Of a stretch of DNA of 64,000 bases, positions 44,736 through 54,638 are shown in pieces. Made by a program: the position numbers and the translations under genes. How positions within the stretch are numbered: position 1 is the first letter of the stretch; each line of letters starts with the position of its first letter. The notes under the pieces were generated by a model that saw only the letters and a program-made list of their open reading frames with translations, was not told the origin of the DNA and ran no database searches. Origin of the DNA: Polaribacter sp. Hel1_33_78 (GTDB lineage Bacteria; Bacteroidota; Bacteroidia; Flavobacteriales; Flavobacteriaceae); assembly GCF_900106075.1 (NCBI RefSeq), contig NZ_LT629794.1, positions 1,282,001 through 1,346,000 of the forward strand, read 5' to 3'.

Positions 44736-47225
44736 ATGAAGAAATTTTTACTTTCGATACTAGGTTTTTTATTAATTTCTGTTTCACTATTTGCTCAAAG
44801 TCCCCAAAAATTAACATCAAATAAGATTTTTGAGAAAATTCAAAAACTCAATTTTTTAGGAACTGCGTTATATATTGCTGCACACCCAGATGATGAAAAT
44901 ACACGATTAATTGCTTATTTAGCAAATAGTGTAAAAGCGAGAACAGGTTATTTGTCTTTAACTAGAGGAGATGGAGGACAAAATTTAATTGGTCCAGAAA
45001 TTAGAGAATTGTTAGGTGTCATTAGAACTCAAGAATTGCTTGCAGCAAGAAGAATCGACGGTGGAGAGCAGTTTTTTACAAGAGCTAATGATTTTGGGTA
45101 TTCTAAACATCCAGATGAAACACTAAAGATTTGGGATAAAGAAAAGGTTTTGAGTGACGTTGTTTGGGCAATTAGAACGTTTAAACCAGACGTAATTATC
45201 AATCGTTTTAATCATGAAACTCCTGGAACGACTCACGGTCATCATACAAGTTCTGCGATGTTAAGTGTAGAAGCTTTTGATTTGGCCAATGATAGCACTC
45301 AATACTCAGCACAATTAAAACATAGTAGTTTATGGAAGCCAAAACGTTTGTTTTTCAATACGTCTTCTTGGTTTTACAGAGATAAAAAAGCGTTTAAAAT
45401 CGCTTCTAAAGATTTTATAAAATTTGACATTGGTGTATATTATCCTTTAAAGGGTTTGTCTAATAATGAGTTAGCTTCTATGGCAAGTAGCCAGCATTTG
45501 TGCCAAGGTTTTGGCAGGATTACCACAAGAGGAGAACAATCTGAATTTTTAAAATTTTTAAAAGGAGATACTTTAAAAGATAAAAAAGATATTTTTTCAG
45601 GAATTAATACCACTTGGAATCGCATTAAAGGCGGTGGAGAGATTGGAGCTATATTATATGAGGTTGAAGAAAAATTTGATTTTGTAAATCCGTCTAAACA
45701 CATTCCAAAATTGTTGGAAGCTTTTCAAAAAATTCAACTTTTAGAGGATTCCCATTGGAGAAAAATTAAAGAAAAACAAATCAAAGAAATTATTGAAGCA
45801 TCTGCAGGGCTTTATTTAGAAGCTTCAGCAAACGCTTCTAGCGGAGCACCAAATTCAAAAATAGACGTCAATTTTGAAGTATTAAATAGGAGTGAAGCTT
45901 TTATCATTTTATCCTCAATCAAATCTAAAATTGATGAAAAGTCAATTGTAAAAGAGGTGAACTTATCTAATAATAAAAAAATAAATTTTAAAGAGACGAT
46001 TACTTTAAATACAAATCAATACTCTGATCCTTATTGGTTACGAGAATCTTCTTCTTTAGGAACTTATACAGTTAATAATCAAATATTAATTGGTAGTCCA
46101 GAAACACTAAGGCCAGCAAAAATGGATTTTAATTTGGTTATAGAAGGAATTCCGATTACCATCACTAAAAATGTAGTGAGAAGATATGCTGAACGTGATA
46201 AAGGTGAAATTTATGAGCCTTTTGAAATGATGCCTTTAGTTACCACAAAACTAAAAGACAAAGTACTTATTTTTTCCGATGAAACTGTAAAAAAAATAAG
46301 TGTTGTGGTAAAAGCGGGAGCGAATTTTACTTCTGGCAAAGTAAGCCTTCAAGTTCCAGAAAATTGGCAAATATCACCTAAAGAAATTGTATTTAATATT
46401 GCTCAGAAATATGATCAAGAGACAGTTGATTTTTTGGTCACACCGCCAAGTAATGAATCTGTTGGAAAATTAAAAGTAGTTGCCATTGCAGACGGAAAAG
46501 AGTATTCAAAAGAATTAATAGAAATAAATTACAATCATATTCCTAAACAATCTGTGCTATTAAACTCTGAAGCGAAAGTAGTTCGTTTAAATATTGAAAA
46601 AGTAGGTAATGAAATAGGTTATATTAAAGGTGCAGGTGATGCTGTTCCAGAAAGTTTGCGTCAAATTGGATATACCGTTGTTGAGATAAAACCATCAGAA
46701 ATTAATGCAGAAAATTTAAAAAAATATGATGCAATTGTTTTAGGGATTAGAGCTTATAACGTTGTGAAAGAATTAAAATTTAAGCAAAAATTCCTATTAG
46801 ATTATGTGAAAAAAGGGGGTAATATGATCGTGCAATATAACACCAATAGAAGAGTGAACGTAGACCCTCCGTATCCATTGAAACTTTCCAGAGATAGAGT
46901 TACAGATGAATTTTCTGAAGTGACTATTTTAGATGAAACGCATGAATTGTTGAACTTTCCAAATAAAATTACAGCGGAAGATTTTAAAGGTTGGGTGCAA
47001 GAACGTGGTTTGTACTTTCCTAATGCTTGGGATGAAAATTTTACAGCTATTTTATCTATGTATGATAAAGGAGAGTTGCCAAAAAACGGAAGTTTATTAA
47101 TTGCAAAATATGGTGAGGGAAATTATATTTATACAGGTTTAAGTTTCTTTAGAGAATTGCCAGCAGGCGTTTCTGGTGCATATAAATTATTTGCAAATAT
47201 GTTGTCTGTTGGGAAAAAGAAATAG
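44736..47225 (+). CDS. Exported PIG-L-family deacetylase with C-terminal ThuA/GATase-like domain
   Basis: 829 residues. The signal peptide ends at LFA|Q (20/21). The N-terminal PIG-L/LmbE domain carries the zinc motif AAHPDDEN (49-56) and TTHGHHTSSAML, with further zinc His. A beta-sandwich region (about 350-600) follows, then a C-terminal alpha/beta segment (KPSEINAENLKKYDAIVLGI, LDYVKKGGNMIVQYN) like ThuA/glutamine-amidotransferase folds. Expected activity: removal of N-acetyl groups from amino sugars or glycoconjugates in the periplasm. Downstream are a micro-protein, an SSS symporter and a Gfo/Idh oxidoreductase, suggesting uptake and oxidation of the product. Confidence 0.9.
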   Translation: MKKFLLSILGFLLISVSLFAQSPQKLTSNKIFEKIQKLNFLGTALYIAAHPDDENTRLIAYLANSVKARTGYLSLTRGDGGQNLIGPEIRELLGVIRTQELLAARRIDGGEQFFTRANDFGYSKHPDETLKIWDKEKVLSDVVWAIRTFKPDVIINRFNHETPGTTHGHHTSSAMLSVEAFDLANDSTQYSAQLKHSSLWKPKRLFFNTSSWFYRDKKAFKIASKDFIKFDIGVYYPLKGLSNNELASMASSQHLCQGFGRITTRGEQSEFLKFLKGDTLKDKKDIFSGINTTWNRIKGGGEIGAILYEVEEKFDFVNPSKHIPKLLEAFQKIQLLEDSHWRKIKEKQIKEIIEASAGLYLEASANASSGAPNSKIDVNFEVLNRSEAFIILSSIKSKIDEKSIVKEVNLSNNKKINFKETITLNTNQYSDPYWLRESSSLGTYTVNNQILIGSPETLRPAKMDFNLVIEGIPITITKNVVRRYAERDKGEIYEPFEMMPLVTTKLKDKVLIFSDETVKKISVVVKAGANFTSGKVSLQVPENWQISPKEIVFNIAQKYDQETVDFLVTPPSNESVGKLKVVAIADGKEYSKELIEINYNHIPKQSVLLNSEAKVVRLNIEKVGNEIGYIKGAGDAVPESLRQIGYTVVEIKPSEINAENLKKYDAIVLGIRAYNVVKELKFKQKFLLDYVKKGGNMIVQYNTNRRVNVDPPYPLKLSRDRVTDEFSEVTILDETHELLNFPNKITAEDFKGWVQERGLYFPNAWDENFTAILSMYDKGELPKNGSLLIAKYGEGNYIYTGLSFFRELPAGVSGAYKLFANMLSVGKKK

Positions 47226-47387
47226 TTTTAATTAGCGACTTTATATTCTTATTTTTTGGACTATTATGAAAGATAATAAGTAGTAATAATCTATTAGAAG
47301 TAATTATAGACTTTAGCTTTAGTAGCGGTGTTAAAAATAAACAGTAATTTATAAGCAAACAATTCAGTTAATATATATTCTTAATTT

Positions 47388-47495
47388 ATGAATCAAGAAA
47401 AATACACCTGGAAAAAAGAATATTCATTCGTTCTAATAGCGAATGTAATTTACGTGATCATTTTCTATTTCATTTCAAATTATTTCACATCATAA
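47388..47495 (+). CDS. 35-residue single-span membrane micro-protein next to an SSS symporter
   Basis: An ATG at 47388 opens MNQEKYTWKKEYSFVLIANV, followed by about 13 hydrophobic residues and the ending NYFTS. It has a basic and aromatic head, one transmembrane helix and a stop 3 bp before the ATG of the symporter. Its layout (charged head KYTWKKE then helix, in front of an SSS gene) resembles a miniature of DUF4212, the small symporter subunit seen at 61818. I infer a symporter accessory peptide. Confidence 0.6.
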   Translation: MNQEKYTWKKEYSFVLIANVIYVIIFYFISNYFTS

Positions 47496-47498
47496 GCT

Positions 47499-49382
47499 AT
47501 GGGAATTTCAAACAAGTTGCATTATATAGATTGGATTATTTTGTCGGTTACACTCGTTTTTATTGTTGCTTATGGAACCTATATTACAAGAAAAAATGCG
47601 AATGTACAAGACTATATAAAAGGAGGGAATGACTCTAAGTGGTGGACTATCGGTTTGTCTGTAATGGCAACTCAAGCGAGTGCAATTACGTTTTTATCAA
47701 CTCCAGGACAAGCATTTCACAGTGGCATGGGGTTTGTTCAATTTTACTTTGGTTTGCCGATTGCTATGATTATTATATGCGTTGTTTTTATTCCTATTTA
47801 TCACAAGTTAAAAGTATATACAGCATATGAATTTTTAGAAGGTAGGTTCGATTTAAAAACAAGAAGTTTAGCCGCAATTTTATTCTTAATTCAGCGCGGC
47901 CTGGCTGCAGGAATAACCATTTTTGCGCCTGCAATTATTTTAAGTGCAGTTTTAGGTTGGGATTTATTGACTTTAAATATTATCATTGGATTTCTAGTAA
48001 TTATATATACTGTTTCTGGCGGGACTAAAGCCGTAAATGTGACGCAAAAACAGCAAATGATTATCATTTTTACAGGAATGTTAATTGCGTTTTTCATGAT
48101 TATGAGTCAACTTCCTGCAAATATTACCTTCAAAAATGCATTAGAAATTGCTGGAGCGAGCAATAAAATGGAAGTGTTAGATTTTTCTTTTGATTTAAGT
48201 AATAGATATACAGTTTGGACAGGTGTTTTAGGAGGGACCTTTTTAATGCTTTCCTATTTTGGAACAGATCAAAGTCAAGTTCAACGTTATTTGTCAGGTA
48301 AATCTGTTAGAGAAAGTCAATTAGGTTTAATTTTCAATGGATTGTTAAAAGTGCCAATGCAATTCTTTATTTTGTTAATTGGAGTTATGGTTTTTGTGTT
48401 TTATCAGTTTAACCCTTCACCATTAAACTTTAACCCTGGTGCTAATGAAGCAATTGAAAAATCTATTTATGTTGAAGAGTACCAGCAATTAAAGCAGGAG
48501 CACATCAATATTGAAAATAATAAAAAAGCACTTTTTGCTGATGGTTTTCAAATTGAAGAAAAAGAACAAATTCAAGATTTAAATACGAGAGATTTAGCCT
48601 TAAAAGCAAAATCAAAAGTAATTATTGATAAAATTGATAAAGAAAATACACTGGATAAAATAGAGTCAAATGATAAAGATTACGTTTTTATTCACTTTAT
48701 ATTAAACAATCTGCCAAGGGGGTTAATTGGGCTTTTATTGGCGGTAATTTTGTCGGCAGCAATGTCTTCCACTGCATCAGAACTAAATGCTTTGGCCAGC
48801 ACTACGGCCATGGATCTATATAAGCGAAATATAAAAGAAGAAAAGAGCGATGAGCATTTTGTAAAAGCATCTAAATGGTTCACATTAGCTTGGGGTATTA
48901 TTGCCATTTCTGTTGCTTGTGTGGCAAATTTATTTGATAACTTAATTCAATTGGTAAATATTATTGGTTCTATTTTTTATGGAAATGTTTTAGGTATTTT
49001 TTTATTGGCATTTTTCTTCAAAAAAGTAAACGGAAATTCGGTTTTTAAATCTGCTGTAATAACTCAAATCCTAATTTGTTCAATTTATTATTTTGGAATT
49101 TATAAATTAGAGTCACAGGATTTAGAACCTGTCGTTAGTTATTTATGGTTAAATTTTATAGGTTGCATTTTAGTCTTATTTTTTTCATTGGCATTTGTTT
49201 TTAAATCGATTAACAGACAAAGTAAAATTACTTTAATAGTTACATCTCTAGTAATTTTTAAAATTACATATGATATTTTAAATGATGTGTCTTTAAATAT
49301 AATTCACGTACTTTCTTTAATCGTTTTATTTTTCTTTCTAGGTTTTTTCAGTATTGATAAAACAATATTGAATGAAAAATAA
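47499..49382 (+). CDS. SSS-family sodium:solute symporter with long charged loop
   Basis: 627 residues, about 13-14 spans. SSS features include WWTIGLSVMATQASAITFLSTPGQAF, YTVSGGTKAVNVTQKQQM and SAAMSSTASELNALASTTAMD near the sodium site. Residues about 305-395 form a charged, coiled-coil-like insertion (EEYQQLKQEHINIENNKK) between two membrane spans, longer than usual. By position it carries the product of the PIG-L deacetylase or a related sugar. The end overlaps the oxidoreductase gene by 11 bp. Confidence 0.92.
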   Translation: MGISNKLHYIDWIILSVTLVFIVAYGTYITRKNANVQDYIKGGNDSKWWTIGLSVMATQASAITFLSTPGQAFHSGMGFVQFYFGLPIAMIIICVVFIPIYHKLKVYTAYEFLEGRFDLKTRSLAAILFLIQRGLAAGITIFAPAIILSAVLGWDLLTLNIIIGFLVIIYTVSGGTKAVNVTQKQQMIIIFTGMLIAFFMIMSQLPANITFKNALEIAGASNKMEVLDFSFDLSNRYTVWTGVLGGTFLMLSYFGTDQSQVQRYLSGKSVRESQLGLIFNGLLKVPMQFFILLIGVMVFVFYQFNPSPLNFNPGANEAIEKSIYVEEYQQLKQEHINIENNKKALFADGFQIEEKEQIQDLNTRDLALKAKSKVIIDKIDKENTLDKIESNDKDYVFIHFILNNLPRGLIGLLLAVILSAAMSSTASELNALASTTAMDLYKRNIKEEKSDEHFVKASKWFTLAWGIIAISVACVANLFDNLIQLVNIIGSIFYGNVLGIFLLAFFFKKVNGNSVFKSAVITQILICSIYYFGIYKLESQDLEPVVSYLWLNFIGCILVLFFSLAFVFKSINRQSKITLIVTSLVIFKITYDILNDVSLNIIHVLSLIVLFFFLGFFSIDKTILNEK

Positions 49383-50343
49383 CAATATTAAATGGGGAAT
49401 TATTGGCTTAGGCAAAATTGCACATAAATTCGCCACAGATTTAGCGTCTACAGAAAATGTAACGTTAGTTGCAGTAGCTTCAAGAAGTCAGCAAAATGCA
49501 GAGGAATTTGCAGAAAAATATCAAGTAAAAAAAGCATTTAATTCTTATTTAGATTTGGCAAAAGATCCAACAATTGATGCTGTTTATATTGCCACTCCAC
49601 ACAGTTTTCATAAAGAACATACGATACTTTGTTTGCAAAACAAAAAGGCAGTTTTATGCGAAAAACCATTTGCTATGAATTTGCGAGAAGTAGAAGAAAT
49701 GATTGCTATTGCCAAACACAATAATGTACTGTTAATGGAGGCTCTGTGGACTTTCTTTTTGCCTCATTTTAGGTATGTTTTAGACATCGTTAAAAATAAA
49801 AAGTTCGGAAACTTAAAGAATTTAGAAGCAGATTTTGGCTTCTACACTCCTTACAATACAGAAAGTAGATTGTTTAAAAAAGAGGTCGGCGGAGGTAGTT
49901 TGTTAGATATCGGAATTTATCCAATTTTTGCAGCATTATCTACTTTGGGAAAACCAAAAAAGATAGAAGCGGCAGCTACTTTTTTTAAAAACGGGGTAGA
50001 TTCAAGTTGCTCAGTAGTATTTGATTATGGTAGTGCGAAAGCACATTTAAAAAGTACATTATTAGAAGAAACACCCACTGAAGCTGTTTTTACTTTTGAA
50101 GATGCCATTCTAAAATTAAACACTCGTTTTCATGAAACACCTTATGTAACTATTTATAAAAACGACAAAGAAGAATTTCTTGATTTTAAATATAAAACTA
50201 TTGGTTATAGTTTTGAAGCGGAACATTTTAGCCAACTAATAAGAGAAGAAAAAAAAGAAAGTAATATCATGACTTTTGAGTTTTCTAAAGACTTAATAGC
50301 TACTTTAGATCAGGTTAGAGAAATTATTGGTTTGGAGTATTAG
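49372..50343 (+). CDS. Gfo/Idh/MocA-family oxidoreductase
   Basis: 323 residues. The nucleotide site is WGIIGLGKIAHKFA (about 6-19). VLCEKPFAMN carries the catalytic Lys of the EKP motif; the C-terminal sandwich has the usual GGGSLLDIGIYPIFAA. It oxidises or reduces a sugar or cyclitol with NAD(P). It overlaps the symporter gene by 11 bp and is therefore coupled to it. Confidence 0.93.
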   Translation: MKNNNIKWGIIGLGKIAHKFATDLASTENVTLVAVASRSQQNAEEFAEKYQVKKAFNSYLDLAKDPTIDAVYIATPHSFHKEHTILCLQNKKAVLCEKPFAMNLREVEEMIAIAKHNNVLLMEALWTFFLPHFRYVLDIVKNKKFGNLKNLEADFGFYTPYNTESRLFKKEVGGGSLLDIGIYPIFAALSTLGKPKKIEAAATFFKNGVDSSCSVVFDYGSAKAHLKSTLLEETPTEAVFTFEDAILKLNTRFHETPYVTIYKNDKEEFLDFKYKTIGYSFEAEHFSQLIREEKKESNIMTFEFSKDLIATLDQVREIIGLEY

Positions 50344-50461
50344 AATAAAAGGGAGAATATATAAGGATCTAATCTCCTGAAATGGTTTGCTTTTCTAGTG
50401 TTGTTAGCGAACTTTATTTTTGAGTCAAAAATAATGAAAAGTCACGATGTTATAAACTAAA

Positions 50462-50489
50462 AAAATCTCAAGTGTCAACTTGAGATTTT
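50462..50489. terminator. Bidirectional terminator between convergent genes
   Basis: AAAATCTCAAGT (50462-50473) pairs with ACTTGAGATTTT (50478-50489) around a GTCA loop, a perfect 12-bp stem. It lies between the Gfo/Idh gene (plus) and the DUF2911 gene (minus). Confidence 0.8.
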
Positions 50490-50516
50490 AAATATTTAAA
50501 AGTAAAGAAAACAATT

Positions 50517-51431
50517 TTACATTGCTCCCCACTCTTTAAGAGATTCAGTATTCATTTTTATATATGCATCATTTTTGGACGCCTTAGCACCTTCTAAAGA
50601 TTTTTTAGCAGTCGCAATTGCTTTATCTTTATCACCCATTTTTGCATAAATTAAAGACTGTTGCCTTAGTTGCCAAAAGCCAGGTTTCTCAATCATAGAC
50701 ATGGCTTTTTCCATCCATTCATTAGCTTTTTCAATATCTTTATCTTGCTGGCTATAATAGATTGCAGCATTATAATAATCTCCAGATTTAGGAGATGCAG
50801 CCATCACAGCATCAATAGTTTCAGAAACCAGTTGATCAGTAGGAACTTCAAGTTTAATTCCAACATATGTTTTTTCCCAAATAAGTCCAATTACGACAGA
50901 TGTACTTGTTACGTCATCGAAAGAAATAGTGAATGACTCAATATTCATCGGCATAGACTCAACTTTTACGGTAGTTTTTGCAGCTATTTTATTATCGTCC
51001 CAATCTCTTGGAACACCGCTTTTATCCGAATCAGAATAAAACATTACTTCCCAAGTATCTTTGTTTGGTACAGAATACAATCCGTAAGAGCCCGCTTTTA
51101 ATGTTTGTCCATCTATGGTTACATCAGAACTAAAAGTTACTTTTGTGTTTGCATTTGCACCAGTTCTCCATGTTTTTCCGTAACTAACTAGATCACCAAA
51201 AATAGTTCTTCCTTTTACTCCAGGTCTGGAATATTCTATGTCAATATCTGTCAATCCTACCCTTTGAGATACCTTACCTAGAGGACTAGGAGCAGGTGTT
51301 GTTATTTTTAATTCAACAACAGGTTCGGTAACTGTTTTTACAACTGCTTGTTCATTTTCTTTACAACTAGTAAGAGAAAGCACTAGTGCGAAAATAAAGA
51401 TATTTAAAATTTTAAAAATTGGTTTATTCAT
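50517..51431 (-). CDS. DUF2911 lipoprotein with TPR-like C-terminus
   Basis: 304 residues; the lipobox LTSC gives Cys23. Residues about 48-190 are the DUF2911 domain (VGLTDIDIEYSRPGVKGRTI, YGKTWRTGANANTKVTFSSD, AGSYGLYSVP). The C-terminal about 200-300 is helical with TPR-like repeats (GDYYNAAIYYSQQDKDIEKA, AKMGDKDKAIATAKKSLEGA). The family is widespread in Bacteroidota; its function is not established. Confidence 0.9.
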   Translation of the reverse strand: MNKPIFKILNIFIFALVLSLTSCKENEQAVVKTVTEPVVELKITTPAPSPLGKVSQRVGLTDIDIEYSRPGVKGRTIFGDLVSYGKTWRTGANANTKVTFSSDVTIDGQTLKAGSYGLYSVPNKDTWEVMFYSDSDKSGVPRDWDDNKIAAKTTVKVESMPMNIESFTISFDDVTSTSVVIGLIWEKTYVGIKLEVPTDQLVSETIDAVMAASPKSGDYYNAAIYYSQQDKDIEKANEWMEKAMSMIEKPGFWQLRQQSLIYAKMGDKDKAIATAKKSLEGAKASKNDAYIKMNTESLKEWGAM

Positions 51432-51507
51432 GATTAGTTTAAATTTTTCATAAAGTTACAAATTCAAAAAATGACAATTGTTAACAAAACCTTAAAATAA
51501 GGGTTTG

Positions 51508-51515
51508 TATCTTTG
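51508..51515 (+). promoter_or_regulatory. -7 box of the aquaporin gene
   Basis: TATCTTTG, a perfect TAnnTTTG box. It sits downstream of the ATG at 51505 and 17 bp before the ATG at 51532, which excludes the former as the normal start. Confidence 0.55.
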
Positions 51516-51531
51516 TGCTTTATTTAAAATA

Positions 51532-52194
51532 ATGAAGAAATATATATCAGAATTTATTGGAACCTTCTCTATGATTTTCTGTGGAACGGGAGCAATGACA
51601 GTCAATGAAGTTACGGGAGGTAATGTTACACATGTAGGAATTGCAATTACTTGGGGATTAATAGTTATGGCGATGATTTATGCTTTTGGAGAAACTTCTG
51701 GAGCCCATTTTAATCCTGCTGTGACAATCGCTTTTGCTTATGCAAAAAAGTTCTCTTGGAAAGAAGTTCCCCAATATATAAGTGCTCAAGTTTTGGGTGC
51801 TTTTGCAGCCAGTTTAATTCTATGGTTTCTGTTTCCTGCGAGTGAAATTTTAGGAGCCACTATTCCAACTGTAGATGTTTGGCGTGCTTTTGTGCTAGAA
51901 TTATTATTAACCTTTTTCTTAATGGTTGTAATCATAAATGTTTCCACCGGAAGTAAAGAAATTGGTGTAGTTGCTGGTATCGCGATTGGAGCAGTTGTTT
52001 TGTTAGAAGCCATGTTTGCAGGTCCAATTACAAACGCTTCAATGAATCCTGCACGTTCTATAGCTCCAGCAATTGTTTCGGGTCATTTAGAGCATCTGTG
52101 GATGTATATTGTAGCTCCAATTCTAGGAGCTTTGTTAGCAGTAGTTTCTTGTAAATTAGTAAAAGATGAAAACTGTTGCGATGAGAAATGTTAG
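51532..52194 (+). CDS. Aquaporin (MIP family, AqpZ-like)
   Basis: 220 residues from the ATG at 51532, the usual aquaporin length. The two NPA boxes are HFNPAV (61-63) and SMNPARS (172-174), the second with the selectivity-filter Arg175. Six spans. The acidic/Cys-rich tail KDENCCDEKC is unusual and could bind a metal or be redox-sensitive. It allows water (or glycerol) passage across the inner membrane. The promoter box at 51508-51515 decides the start. Confidence 0.94.
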   Translation: MKKYISEFIGTFSMIFCGTGAMTVNEVTGGNVTHVGIAITWGLIVMAMIYAFGETSGAHFNPAVTIAFAYAKKFSWKEVPQYISAQVLGAFAASLILWFLFPASEILGATIPTVDVWRAFVLELLLTFFLMVVIINVSTGSKEIGVVAGIAIGAVVLLEAMFAGPITNASMNPARSIAPAIVSGHLEHLWMYIVAPILGALLAVVSCKLVKDENCCDEKC

Positions 52195-52942
52195 TATTTT
52201 AGGTTGTGGTTGGTTAGGTAAATCATTAGCAATCTACTTGTTAGATGAAGGATATTCCTTAAAAGGATCTACGACAAGGGAAGAGAAGTTAGAACTTTTG
52301 CAAGTCAATAATATTGAACCTTTTATTATAGATATTAGTTCTTTTGAAGAATTTGACGACTTTTTACAGTCAGATATTTTGATTATTGCGATTACCTCTA
52401 AAGATATAGATGGGTTTGAAAATCTAATTGCTCAAATTGAAAATTCTAGCATTCAAAAAGTAATTTTTATAAGTTCTACTTCAGTCTATGCCAGGTTAAA
52501 TAAAGTAATGACTGAAGAAGATGAAGTTTTAAAAACACCTCTAACAGCAATTGAAAATCTATTTAGAGAGAATACTTTTTTTGAAACTACTATCATCCGT
52601 TTTGCAGGTTTATTTGGTGATGAAAGACATCCATCAAATTGGTTTAAGAACGGACGTAAAATTCCACAGCCAAAGGGATTTGTGAATATGATTCATAAAG
52701 AAGATTGTATCGAAATTATTCATGAAATCATTGCTCAAAATTGTTGGAATGAAATCTTTAATGCCTGCTCTAATCATCATCCAACCAGAAGAGAGTTTTA
52801 TATAATGGCAAAATTGAGTGCTGATTTTGAGGTTCCTGAATTTGAAGAAAATGAATGCTATGAATGGAAAATTATAAGCTCTAAGAAAGTTCAAAAAGTT
52901 CTAGGCTACAAATTTGTTCATGACGATTTATTAAACATTTAG
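52181..52942 (+). CDS. NAD(P)-binding epimerase-like protein (YeeZ-type)
   Basis: 253 residues from Met at 52181 (RNVSILGCGWLG follows); another Met at 52166 is possible. The Rossmann motif SILGCGWLGKSLA has the GxGxxG form of SDR relatives such as YeeZ. VIFISSTSVYARL and RFAGLFGDERHP match the extended-SDR core. Substrate unknown. It overlaps the aquaporin gene by 14 bp, so the two are coupled. Confidence 0.86.
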   Translation: MRNVSILGCGWLGKSLAIYLLDEGYSLKGSTTREEKLELLQVNNIEPFIIDISSFEEFDDFLQSDILIIAITSKDIDGFENLIAQIENSSIQKVIFISSTSVYARLNKVMTEEDEVLKTPLTAIENLFRENTFFETTIIRFAGLFGDERHPSNWFKNGRKIPQPKGFVNMIHKEDCIEIIHEIIAQNCWNEIFNACSNHHPTRREFYIMAKLSADFEVPEFEENECYEWKIISSKKVQKVLGYKFVHDDLLNI

Positions 52943-52976
52943 TATTATCACTTCAATTAATAAGAATAATACGTAA

Positions 52977-54638
52977 TTATTTAGTGTATTTTTTTCTTCT
53001 TAAATAATTAAAAACGAATCCGAATACAAACAAAACAATTAGTGGAAGAATTACATTTAAAAATTGCCATAAAGTTCGCTCTTTAAAAGCTTTTTGTTTG
53101 TCTAGAATTTTGATTTTTAATGTTTTGTTTCTGAGTTGGAGTAAGCCAATATCATCTAATAAATAATCAATGGTATTTAAAAGAAAATCTTTATTTCCAA
53201 ATTCTTGATTGGTCCACTTATCTCTGTTTAGATCAAAAGGTTGAATTTTTGATTCATCATCTTTTAAAATTTGATTTTTTCCAACATCACCATCAGAAAT
53301 TACCACCATTTTATTTTGGATTGCATTTTTTTTATAAAGAGGAGTCTCAAAAGGTTTTATACGATTCTTATAGGCTGAATTAAAATCACCTTCCAGCAAG
53401 ACAGCAAATAGTTGATTCCCGTCATTATAATCAGTTTCTACAACTTTATCAGCAATAGATTGTAATTCAATAAAATTAGGAGTACCTATTTTTTTAGTTA
53501 ATAAAGAACTCACCAATAAAGGTGTTTTTTTAATGTTATTTTTTAGAGTATCTATCTGATTTGCAAATCGTAATCTAACAGGAACAATATTTTTTGTAAT
53601 TGCATGGTCTGGGTTCCCTCTAACTAAAGGATGATAAAACCAATCTAAATTTTGAAATTGTGTTTGATTGCCAATTTTACCTGTAGCTAAGGAAATTTTG
53701 GCGGCATATAGATCTTTAATTAAAGATGTATTTATTCTTACTCCATATGAAAATAGTAGATCTGTTAGATTTAAATCTCTCGGATATGCTAACATTTTAC
53801 CATTTGCAAATAGACTATCTTGATCTGCCTGCACATTGTCTAACATCCACAATGTTTTTCCACCATTTGCGATAAACTGATCTAAAGTAAATTTTTCTTG
53901 TGCAGTAAATTTTTGAGTAGGTTTCGCAATAATTGCTAGATTAAAAGATGTTAAATCTTTTAGAGTTTGTTGTGGATTTGTGGCTACAGAATCCAATGTA
54001 AACTTTGCTAATCTGTATTTTTTTACAACTTCACTTAATAAATTATATTGATACATGTCCTGTAATTCGCCATTGCCGGTAATAACGGCCACTCTTTTCT
54101 GCTTTTTTTGCGTGATGGAGTGCATCGCATTCGAAAAACTATATTCTAAATTTTCAATAGCTTTTTGCAATTGCTCATCTTGCGAGGCAACAATTGTATT
54201 CGGTAATAAAGAGACGAGCGTTGATTTTTTTTCAAAAGAAATTTCTGCCCATGGGAAAATAATTGCTTCAGATAACTTTCCAGCTTCTTCTACAGTTAAT
54301 TTACTTGGCAGCATACCGCGTTTAATTAATTCTTCGCGTTGTTCATCTGGAGCTTCAAAATTGATTTTTATGTTTGTGTTTTCGGCAGATAGCTCCTCTA
54401 AATATTGACGCGTTTCTACTTGTAATCTTTTAAATTCTGAAGGAAAGTCACCCTCTAGATATACAGTAATATAGAGTCTTTTGTTAATTTTAGAAAGAAC
54501 TGAGTTTGTGGTTTCGGATAAGGTGTAACGTTTGTCTTGGGTTAAGTCGAAACGTTTATAGAATGATTGATTAATGAAGTTCAAAACAATCAAACAAAGC
54601 ATTAGAAATACGCTATTTTTAACATTTTTATTCATCAT
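52977..54638 (-). CDS. gldG: GldG, gliding-motility ABC transporter component
   Basis: 553 residues. One N-terminal helix (8-25) and one C-terminal helix (about 523-545) anchor a large periplasmic part. NQSFYKRFDLTQDKRYTLSE is the typical start of the GldG/ABC-type auxiliary domain; KTLWMLDNVQADQDSLFAN and MVVISDGDVGKNQ are conserved further on. GldG works with GldF and the ATPase GldA; the complex is linked to gliding in Flavobacterium. gldA is not in the window. It overlaps gldF by 11 bp. Confidence 0.94.
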   Translation of the reverse strand: MMNKNVKNSVFLMLCLIVLNFINQSFYKRFDLTQDKRYTLSETTNSVLSKINKRLYITVYLEGDFPSEFKRLQVETRQYLEELSAENTNIKINFEAPDEQREELIKRGMLPSKLTVEEAGKLSEAIIFPWAEISFEKKSTLVSLLPNTIVASQDEQLQKAIENLEYSFSNAMHSITQKKQKRVAVITGNGELQDMYQYNLLSEVVKKYRLAKFTLDSVATNPQQTLKDLTSFNLAIIAKPTQKFTAQEKFTLDQFIANGGKTLWMLDNVQADQDSLFANGKMLAYPRDLNLTDLLFSYGVRINTSLIKDLYAAKISLATGKIGNQTQFQNLDWFYHPLVRGNPDHAITKNIVPVRLRFANQIDTLKNNIKKTPLLVSSLLTKKIGTPNFIELQSIADKVVETDYNDGNQLFAVLLEGDFNSAYKNRIKPFETPLYKKNAIQNKMVVISDGDVGKNQILKDDESKIQPFDLNRDKWTNQEFGNKDFLLNTIDYLLDDIGLLQLRNKTLKIKILDKQKAFKERTLWQFLNVILPLIVLFVFGFVFNYLRRKKYTK

